From Niabella pedocola (lineage in GTDB: Bacteria > Bacteroidota > Bacteroidia > Chitinophagales > Chitinophagaceae): a DNA stretch of 64,000 bases. Shown here one piece after another: positions 44,378 through 51,212 of this stretch (its first letter is position 1; every line of letters starts with the position of its first letter). The notes below the pieces were generated by a model that was not told the origin of the DNA, did no database searches, and saw nothing but the letters and a program-made list of their open reading frames with translations. The translations under genes and the position numbers were made by a program. The DNA is taken from positions 892,605-956,604 of the forward strand of contig NZ_JAJNEC010000004.1 of assembly GCF_021044425.1 (NCBI RefSeq). The letters are read 5' to 3'.

Positions 44378-44950
44378 CTAGAGAAAAACACTCCAGAAGG
44401 ACATTTTGCCCAGGTGTAGCTTTAGTTTTTTCAGCGTAATGGTCATCTGGTTTTCAACCGTTTTTTCGGCAATACCCAGGCGGGCCGCAATTTCCTTATT
44501 GCTCAGGTACTGCTCTCTGCTTAACTGATAAATTTCCCGTGCCCGTTGCGGCAGGGTATTTACAAAATCATGAATAGCGGCTTTCAGCTCTTTGATCTCA
44601 ATGTCTTCTTCCAGCCGGGCTGCCTCTGCAACCGCCTGTTTTGCAAATGCCTGGTTCAGGATCGCCGTTCTCCTCTTGCTGGATAAGATCACTCTTGTAA
44701 GCTTATATTTTACAGCCGCCATCAGGTAGGCTTTTAAGCAGGTGATGTTCAGTTTGTCATGATTCACCCATAACCATACAAATATATCCTGCAATGCATC
44801 CGTACATTCCTCCTCGTCTTTCAGGATGTTAAATGCATAGCGGTACAGCTGGGAAACATAACGGGAATAGATGGCATTGAACGCCGCCCGGTCCCGTTCT
44901 TTCAGCAACCCCGTCAATTCCTCATCACTATATTGCCTGTAATCGATCAT
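44378..44950 (-). CDS. ECF RNA polymerase sigma factor (second SusC-associated system)
   Basis: This 190-residue sigma factor has region 2 at ~22-90 (NILKDEEECTDALQDIFVWL, then KAYLMAAVKYKLTR) and region 4 at ~130-178 (LPQRAREIYQLSREQYLSNK, EIAARLGIAEKTVENQMTI). It heads the second sigma-FecR-SusC-SusD set and should activate it on ligand binding. Sequence identity to the first sigma factor is low outside the conserved motifs, so cross-talk is unlikely. It ends in a short hydrophobic tail (SFWSVFL). Confidence 0.93.
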   Translation of the reverse strand: MIDYRQYSDEELTGLLKERDRAAFNAIYSRYVSQLYRYAFNILKDEEECTDALQDIFVWLWVNHDKLNITCLKAYLMAAVKYKLTRVILSSKRRTAILNQAFAKQAVAEAARLEEDIEIKELKAAIHDFVNTLPQRAREIYQLSREQYLSNKEIAARLGIAEKTVENQMTITLKKLKLHLGKMSFWSVFL

Positions 44951-45199
44951 GATAAAATTTTACCCCGGTAGAAACCAGGAAGCGGTATGAAATACATTGC
45001 AATAATATTACATCCAGTTACGCCATCGTTTAAAATCAAATTATATTTATATTAAGTCCGGGAGCTACTCCTTTGGATACGCGGTCTATGCGTATCTTCA
45101 GCAATCATCCTCTCCATCAGCAAAACGGCAGCAAGCAACCTGGTCTTTCCAATCCCTAAGCGATATTAGCAGAAAATATTGATATGACATTGAACTTTG

Positions 45200-45219
45200 G
45201 CGTGCAAACGGTTGCACGC
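45200..45219 (-). terminator. Hairpin overlapping the stop codon of the di-haem cytochrome gene
   Basis: GCGTGCAA and TTGCACGC form a perfect 8 bp stem with a 4-base loop, and the last arm overlaps the stop codon. On the minus strand only a weak T-rich stretch follows, so termination efficiency is uncertain. Confidence 0.4.
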
Positions 45220-46316
45220 TATTTTGCAGTCCGTTTCGGCATGGCATTGATCCAGTCCACTATCAGCTTTACACCTTCCTTGTGGATCACGGTACGCGCC
45301 AATTCGGGCATGGCCGTTCCCGGTTCCGTACTACTCATCCGGTAAGCTAAAATGGAATGTGTCGCATCTCCGGGAACCAGGTCATAGTTGAGGCCGCCGG
45401 CACCACCACCGGCTGATACCGGTGATTTTAAAATACCCAATGCCTGCGGATCCTTTTGCTCATATTCAAGGAACAGGCCGGTGTTATAGGCATCTCCTGA
45501 ACGGGTATGACAATGCGCGCAATTCACATCCAGATACGCACGCGCCCGCTGCTCCAGGGTATAATGCTGCGCATCATTCCAGGCGGGCAGCTGCTCTACA
45601 GTGCTTACATCGGGCACACCGGTAATCATATGGCGGTTCACCCAATCGGCCAGCTGGTTGCTGCCTAAAAATGCGGGTGAAAAATTCAGGTTCCGGGCCT
45701 TGGGGCCTATCGGCATTAATGCCCCCTCCTGTGTATGACACCGTTTGCAGTCGTTGGTATTGGGCACCTGGTATATGGTAGAAACCGGCACCTGCCGGTC
45801 GTCGAGAAACCGGATGGGCACCCGGGCTCCCGTAATATGTTTTACCGCATCGGTCTGTTCTTTATTCCATAAATAATTCATCACCTTCCATTCATGATCG
45901 GCCGGATCTTTTACCAACAGGCGTGTTTCAATCATCACTTTCTGATGTTGCTCATTGGTATAGGCAAAGTTCTTAATAATAACGGTTGCGTCCGGAAACT
46001 GAAGCGGCCCCCGGGAAACATAATGCATCTGGCTGTCGCCAGGCAATACAATAAACCGGTCTTTGACGGTATAATCGGTAAACAAGGGCGTATGCAATTC
46101 GTAACGCACCACACCGCTATTGGGCACCAGTTCTTTAATCGCGCCTTTAAAAAAACCGTAGTCGGAGAGCTTGTTCTTAAATTCAAAGCCTGTTTGGCGC
46201 GGGGCATCACTCCCGGTTGACGGTTTCCCCTTACACTGCTGCAGCAGCAACATTCCAAAGCCGGCGAGTATACCCGCTGCTATCATCTGATATGTACGCA
46301 TGGTTCGTAAGAACAT
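45219..46316 (-). CDS. SO2930-like di-haem c-type cytochrome lipoprotein
   Basis: This 365-residue exported protein has a signal peptide followed by MLLLQQCKGKPS, a likely though non-canonical lipid-attachment Cys. Two CxxCH haem-binding motifs are present: NDCKRCHTQEGALMPIG (~190) and VNCAHCHTRSGDAYN (~267). The first region (NKLSDYGFFKGAIKELVPNS, VVRYELHTPLFTDYTVKDRF) is the distinct N-terminal domain of the SO2930 family, named after a Shewanella protein. Members are regularly paired with a beta-helix lipoprotein, exactly as here (40 bases upstream), and the function of the pair is unknown. Haem-binding implies electron transfer or a peroxidase/oxidase role outside the cytoplasm. An alternative start is the ATG at 46301 (MRTYQM). 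Confidence 0.88.
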   Translation of the reverse strand: MFLRTMRTYQMIAAGILAGFGMLLLQQCKGKPSTGSDAPRQTGFEFKNKLSDYGFFKGAIKELVPNSGVVRYELHTPLFTDYTVKDRFIVLPGDSQMHYVSRGPLQFPDATVIIKNFAYTNEQHQKVMIETRLLVKDPADHEWKVMNYLWNKEQTDAVKHITGARVPIRFLDDRQVPVSTIYQVPNTNDCKRCHTQEGALMPIGPKARNLNFSPAFLGSNQLADWVNRHMITGVPDVSTVEQLPAWNDAQHYTLEQRARAYLDVNCAHCHTRSGDAYNTGLFLEYEQKDPQALGILKSPVSAGGGAGGLNYDLVPGDATHSILAYRMSSTEPGTAMPELARTVIHKEGVKLIVDWINAMPKRTAK

Positions 46317-46355
46317 TTATATTGATAATACTTATTGCACGGTCCCTCCTGAAGA

Positions 46356-47648
46356 TTATTTACAAATAAAGGCGGCCATATCCGTGGATGGTTTCCAGAG
46401 CGCCGGTTTTTCTATGTTTAAAAAATCGGCGTTTACAAACAAATTATCACCGGCTTGTGCAATGCAAATACTGTCTGGGTTAGCCGCTGTTCCCTTTGTG
46501 AGCAGGTTGGTAGAAATGCCGTCATACATGATCAGGGGAATGCGTTTGTTCTTTCGCCCGGGGTCCTGCTGATTCAGTTGCTGCTCAATGCCCATTAGCA
46601 ATTTTCCGATATGATGCAGGGCTGCCGGCCCGGGAAATGCAGGTCCCATTTCCAGTGTATTTTCATAAATACGGATATGCTTTGATACCGGAAAATACTG
46701 GTCATTGATTTTATCCGGTGTTTCACCAACAGCAAAGCCGGAAGCAATGGTAATGGCAGATGAATTGTTATTGATGACCCGGTTGCGGTAAAGCTCCACA
46801 TTTGAAGTGGCCAATATGATGATACCGCTTCCGGGGGCCGCGTTTCCTACCCCCCAGGAGGTACCAAAGCTGCCGGCCTTTGCAAAATTGATGCGGTTAT
46901 TATCGTGCAGATAATTATCATATGCCTTTACATGTCCGCCCCTTTGCGACAGCCCGGGCAGATCAAATACCAGGAAGCCGGCCGTATTATCGTAAAACTC
47001 GTTATTGTATACCTCAGCATTTGTTGTATTTTCAATTTCGCAGCCAGCTACATTTTTAGCCGCCTTACAATGCCGCACCACGGCGCTGTCCGACTGGCCT
47101 ATATAGATACCGGCATCCGACGCGCCTTCTGCATAACAATTTTCTACCAGTATTTTTTTACAGAGTACCGGGTAGATGGCATAGCCTCCGCTGGTGGAAT
47201 CGGAGGTTTTCCAGATGGCATTCAGTTCCCGCACCACTATATCCCGGCTTTTATTGATCTTCAACAGATCGCCCCTGGAATCCCGGATCGTCATGTCTGA
47301 TATGGAGAACCCGGTAACATCGGTAATACGGATCCCCTCGCCCCCCTGGGATTGTGCGGAAAAATCGAGGATCGTCTTGTCCCTTCCCTCACCCTTAAGC
47401 TGTACCTGTTTGGCCTTTACAATACTTAAATTATCGAACTTGTACAATCCGGCTTTCAGCAGGATGCTGGTACTATCCCTGATCGTGAGCAGGGCTTCCA
47501 ATACCCTGGCTTCCTCCCCGGGCTTAAAAGTCAGCTCATGAATATAGGCCTCCTGTGTTTCTTTTTCCGTGTTGCCGTTGCAGGAAACAAGCACTGCCAG
47601 CACCAGAATGCAGAGGCCATACCAATTATTTTTGAAGATGCGGTTCAT
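46356..47648 (-). CDS. Parallel beta-helix lipoprotein paired with the di-haem cytochrome
   Basis: This 430-residue lipoprotein has an SPII signal ending in VLAVLVSCNGN (~23). A region of tandem beta-helix turns covers ~50-330 (GFSISDMTIRDSRGDLLKIN, DAGIYIGQSDSAVVRHCKAA, NAEVYNNEFYDNTAGFLVFD, NVELYRNRVINNNSSAITIA). The family (parallel beta-helix repeat proteins that occur in two-gene pairs with SO2930-type cytochromes) is known but has no assigned function. It lies between the TonB receptor and the cytochrome gene with gaps of 17 and 39 bases, so all three form one operon. No lyase or isomerase catalytic residues are evident. Confidence 0.87.
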   Translation of the reverse strand: MNRIFKNNWYGLCILVLAVLVSCNGNTEKETQEAYIHELTFKPGEEARVLEALLTIRDSTSILLKAGLYKFDNLSIVKAKQVQLKGEGRDKTILDFSAQSQGGEGIRITDVTGFSISDMTIRDSRGDLLKINKSRDIVVRELNAIWKTSDSTSGGYAIYPVLCKKILVENCYAEGASDAGIYIGQSDSAVVRHCKAAKNVAGCEIENTTNAEVYNNEFYDNTAGFLVFDLPGLSQRGGHVKAYDNYLHDNNRINFAKAGSFGTSWGVGNAAPGSGIIILATSNVELYRNRVINNNSSAITIASGFAVGETPDKINDQYFPVSKHIRIYENTLEMGPAFPGPAALHHIGKLLMGIEQQLNQQDPGRKNKRIPLIMYDGISTNLLTKGTAANPDSICIAQAGDNLFVNADFLNIEKPALWKPSTDMAAFICK

Positions 47649-47665
47649 TATACGAGGTTTTTGTT

Positions 47666-50422
47666 TTAAAAAATATTATAGGCAAAAGTAGCGTAGTAAA
47701 CGGCCCCGATAGCGGGGTTGGCGATACCTGTGGAATAATAGCGGTTGGTGATATTGGTACCGCCGATGCGTATGCCGGAATGCGCTTTTATAAGCTTATA
47801 ACTGATCTGCGCATCCACAACCGCGGAAGCCGGAACCGTGCCCTGGGCCAACCCTCCGGATACCACGTAAAAATAACCAGGCTTATACCGCAGTGCGGTA
47901 TTAAATGACCATTGTTGCTTTTTCCCCAGGCCGCTGTTTGCAAATTCCATATTGATATGGTAATGCGGCGTATTAAAATTATTCACCTGGCTGTTGTTCC
48001 GGTTTTTAAGGTAATCCGAATAATAGTTCACTTTTGCCAGGAAGTTGTGACTCAGATCTACACTTACACTGGCGGCATAACCATAGGTATTTACCCGCTC
48101 GCCTCCGTTAAACGCAATATTATACTGGGTGTACTTGCTGTGATCTTTAAAGGCCTCCGGGTTCTGCGTACCGGGTGTATTGGCTACGTTCGCATACCCG
48201 ATAAAGTTCTTCCACTGGGAATAATAGCCCAATACATCGATGAGTACCCGCTTGCCGATCAACGCGGCATAACCCAGTTCAAAGGCATCTACGGACTGGG
48301 GTTTGATATCGTTGTATACAAACCGTTTTAATGCCGACGGATCACCGGATTGCTGGTAGGCCTGCACACTTTCAAGTGTATAAGGCGGATACTGGTCGAA
48401 TTTATATTTGCCATTCAGCAGGAAAGAAGAACCGCCGGAAGAATAACTGTTATACCCATTCAGGGTATTTTGTAGCGCCTGTATATTGGAAGGGAAGCTA
48501 TATGCATTCTGGTAAGAAAAGCGGATATAATGTTCCGGCGCCGCCTCAAATACCAGGGAGGCTCTGGAGGTAACACGGGGTTCCTTAAACAGGGTATTTT
48601 TATCATAGCGGAACGAAGCGGCGGCACTCAGCCGTTCCTGCAACATCTTTTTCGACAGCTGCACATAACCACTGTATTCGTTTACATCAATGGGTTTGTC
48701 ATCATCCGGGAAAAGCGTATTCCGGCTATTGAGGTTGTATAACCGCCAGTTGGCACCGGCAATGATATTAACAAAGGGAATTAAACCGGCGAAATTATAC
48801 TGCGCCTCGGTATTGTACAATTTGCTGCGGTCCAGGAACAGGGTGCCGCCTTCAGAGATCGGTGTGCCGGAGATGCTGGTTTTTAACGCTTCAAATTCCG
48901 GTGTACCCGGTACCAAACGTCCCTGGTCAGCCGCTGCACGGGCGGCCAGGTGTGCGTCGGTGAGGGCAGCGCCACCCGCCAGTGCTGTCAGCAGCCCCAT
49001 CGTATATTGCGGATACCAGCCATCCTGGGTGGCCTCGTCATAGCTGGGCTTCCATCCCTCATTTATGTACTGCGCCGTTGGCCCAGCTATTAAGGTTTTA
49101 CCGGAGTTTTCCTGGGTGGTGTAACTGCGCACAAACCATTTATCGCCCCGGGCTTCCAACCGGTATTGCCCTACTTTAAAATCCTTGATCTGGTAGCGGG
49201 TATCGTTGGTATATACAACGCTCCCCGTTCCAAAAGTACCGGATGCGATAAGCTGTGTTTTGGGCGTGATAAAATACCGGATCTCCGCATTGGTTTTTAA
49301 AAGCCGGGCATTATTATCCAGGTAGCCGTATTCCGCATAACCGGTACGGGCTACATAGTTGGAGTGCTGTAACAAGGGATCAATGAGCGGAGCCAGCGAC
49401 GCATCCATTCCGCGGGCCGCTTCCAGGAACGGATTGATATCTACAGACGTAGCTCCGCCATAGAAATTCGGGCTGTTATAATTCGGATCTGTAAACCGGT
49501 TTCCCGGGCCGTTTTTATTGGCCGTATCGGTAGCCACCCAGTCTTTTGCCTGTGTATACTGGATGTTTACTTTAAACGCCAGCTTTTCATTGACCTTCTT
49601 TGCCCAACGCAGCGTCCAGTCATAATAAGGGGCCGCTCCAACAGGGTCATTGCTTTTGTTATTCTTAATATGATTTACACCCTGCGTCACCAGCAGGCTC
49701 AGCCCCTGGTATTTGAAGGGGTCCTTACCCGTCATCACCATCGTTCCGTTCAAACCACGGGAGCCGTATAAGGCGGAAGAAGCACCGGATAGCAATTCAA
49801 TATTATCTACATCCAGCTGTGTAAGCCCGATAGCGGAGCCCAATGGAAAATTAAGCCCCGGCGCCTGATTATCCATTCCATCCACGATCTGGGTAAAATT
49901 GGTATTGCCGCTGGTATTAAAACCGCGGGTGGTTACGCTGGTAAATCCCAGGCTGGATACCGTTACATCTACGCCCTTCAGCCCCTGCATCATATCCATA
50001 TAATTTAGTTGAGGGGAATTGGCGATATCTTTACTGCTGAGCTGTTCGATGGTTACGGGCGAGGTTAGTTTCCGTTGCCGGGTACGACTGGAAGACACCA
50101 CTACTTCCGACCCCAACACAGAGGCTGGGTTCAGCACTATTTCCAATGGCTGCCGGGCATCCGACACTACTACTTCTCGGGGTTCGAAGCCTACAGAAGA
50201 CAAGAGCAACGTAAGCGGCAATGCCTTATGCGTGCGTAGTTCAAACCGCCCGCGTTCATTGGTGTAGGTGCCCTCCGAAGCGTTCCGGATGCTTACCGAA
50301 ACCGCCGCCACCGTTTCTCCCGCAACCGTACTTTTTACCACCCCTTTAATGGTTTGTTGCGCCCGGGATGCCTCCGCCAGCCACAGCTGGAATACAAGAC
50401 TCAGCAGTAAGATTTTTCTCAT
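47666..50422 (-). CDS. TonB-dependent receptor with carboxypeptidase-like domain (cytochrome cluster)
   Basis: This 918-residue outer-membrane receptor has a signal peptide (LVFQLWLAEASRAQQ), then a carboxypeptidase-regulatory-like domain at ~24-110 (TIKGVVKSTVAGETVAAVSV). The plug follows at ~120-230 (SPVTIEQLSSKDIANSPQLN, VTTRGFNTSGNTNFTQIVDG, IELLSGASSALYGSRGLNG), then a barrel ending in GAVYYATFAYNIF. The motif GMDNQAPGLNFPLGSAIG marks a receptor subgroup often called TonB-dependent siderophore/other, not SusC: no SusD partner is present. It is first in the operon with the beta-helix and cytochrome lipoproteins. The substrate is unknown; the redox partner suggests something oxidised or reduced at the surface. 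Confidence 0.9.
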   Translation of the reverse strand: MRKILLLSLVFQLWLAEASRAQQTIKGVVKSTVAGETVAAVSVSIRNASEGTYTNERGRFELRTHKALPLTLLLSSVGFEPREVVVSDARQPLEIVLNPASVLGSEVVVSSSRTRQRKLTSPVTIEQLSSKDIANSPQLNYMDMMQGLKGVDVTVSSLGFTSVTTRGFNTSGNTNFTQIVDGMDNQAPGLNFPLGSAIGLTQLDVDNIELLSGASSALYGSRGLNGTMVMTGKDPFKYQGLSLLVTQGVNHIKNNKSNDPVGAAPYYDWTLRWAKKVNEKLAFKVNIQYTQAKDWVATDTANKNGPGNRFTDPNYNSPNFYGGATSVDINPFLEAARGMDASLAPLIDPLLQHSNYVARTGYAEYGYLDNNARLLKTNAEIRYFITPKTQLIASGTFGTGSVVYTNDTRYQIKDFKVGQYRLEARGDKWFVRSYTTQENSGKTLIAGPTAQYINEGWKPSYDEATQDGWYPQYTMGLLTALAGGAALTDAHLAARAAADQGRLVPGTPEFEALKTSISGTPISEGGTLFLDRSKLYNTEAQYNFAGLIPFVNIIAGANWRLYNLNSRNTLFPDDDKPIDVNEYSGYVQLSKKMLQERLSAAASFRYDKNTLFKEPRVTSRASLVFEAAPEHYIRFSYQNAYSFPSNIQALQNTLNGYNSYSSGGSSFLLNGKYKFDQYPPYTLESVQAYQQSGDPSALKRFVYNDIKPQSVDAFELGYAALIGKRVLIDVLGYYSQWKNFIGYANVANTPGTQNPEAFKDHSKYTQYNIAFNGGERVNTYGYAASVSVDLSHNFLAKVNYYSDYLKNRNNSQVNNFNTPHYHINMEFANSGLGKKQQWSFNTALRYKPGYFYVVSGGLAQGTVPASAVVDAQISYKLIKAHSGIRIGGTNITNRYYSTGIANPAIGAVYYATFAYNIF

Positions 50423-50503
50423 AGCCCTTATGATTAATGAACAATTAAAAACAGCATCGGTATTACATCCCGCGTCGTCACCGTTTCAGCACCACGGCCA
50501 CTC

Positions 50504-51106
50504 TTATTTTTTCAGTCCCTGGAAAATAAGAGCGATCAACAATTTCATATCCTGAAGACTCCGCGCATAGTCGATATCAGCCTCTCTTTTCAGAATGGCT
50601 TTTTGCTCTACACTGTGCTTCAGCGCATCGCTGATATTGATGAGCACAGAAGCCAGCTTTACGGGGTTCGCCTGCACCAGTTCACCCGTGCTCATCGCCT
50701 TCCGGATCAGCTCCGACAGGAATAGTTTTTCCCGGTTCATCAGCGCATCATACAGCTCAAAAAAGCGCGGCAGGATTTTGTTCAGGGTATCGGTAGACAC
50801 CCGGTTCATATTCAACACCTTTTTATAGTAGTTGAAACGGGCCTGCATATAATAGGCCACCTGGCTTTCGATGCCCTTTTTTTGCTGCACTTTTTCCTGC
50901 AATGCAAGAATATAATCCTCCCCTTCCCTCAAAGCAGTTTCAATAAAAATATCTTCCTTATTCTTGTAATAATAATACAGCGACGCCTTGTTCAGGCCAA
51001 CCGTTTGTGCAATATCCTCCAGCGTAGTTTTGTCGAGACCAAATTTTTCAAAGCACTGCATAGCGCCCTTTCCGATCTGCTTTTTAACCAGGTCCCGTTT
51101 GTTCAT
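50504..51106 (-). CDS. TetR/AcrR-family transcriptional regulator
   Basis: This 200-residue repressor has a helix-turn-helix at ~8-55 (CFEKFGLDKTTLEDIAQTVG, LNKASLYYYYKNKEDIF), followed by an all-helical ligand and dimerisation domain typical of TetR proteins. It lies 81 bases upstream of the TonB receptor gene on the same strand. A 10 bp perfect inverted repeat stands 30 bases before its start, a good candidate for its own operator. It probably controls the receptor/beta-helix/cytochrome operon in response to the substrate. Co-transcription with the receptor is possible. Confidence 0.92.
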   Translation of the reverse strand: MNKRDLVKKQIGKGAMQCFEKFGLDKTTLEDIAQTVGLNKASLYYYYKNKEDIFIETALREGEDYILALQEKVQQKKGIESQVAYYMQARFNYYKKVLNMNRVSTDTLNKILPRFFELYDALMNREKLFLSELIRKAMSTGELVQANPVKLASVLINISDALKHSVEQKAILKREADIDYARSLQDMKLLIALIFQGLKK

Positions 51107-51135
51107 ATAGTAGATCTTTGAGACTAAGATAATTT

Positions 51136-51172
51136 AATTTTTCAAACAAATCATTAAAATAGTTGAAAAATT
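51136..51172 (-). promoter_or_regulatory. Inverted repeat upstream of tetR, candidate operator
   Basis: AATTTTTCAA (51136-51145) and TTGAAAAATT (51163-51172) are perfect complements separated by 17 bases. The site sits in the promoter region of the TetR gene, where TetR proteins usually bind palindromes for autorepression. The operator role is inferred. Confidence 0.45.
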
Positions 51173-51212
51173 TTGTACACGGAAAATGGATAACAACACT
51201 GGCAGGCTGCGT

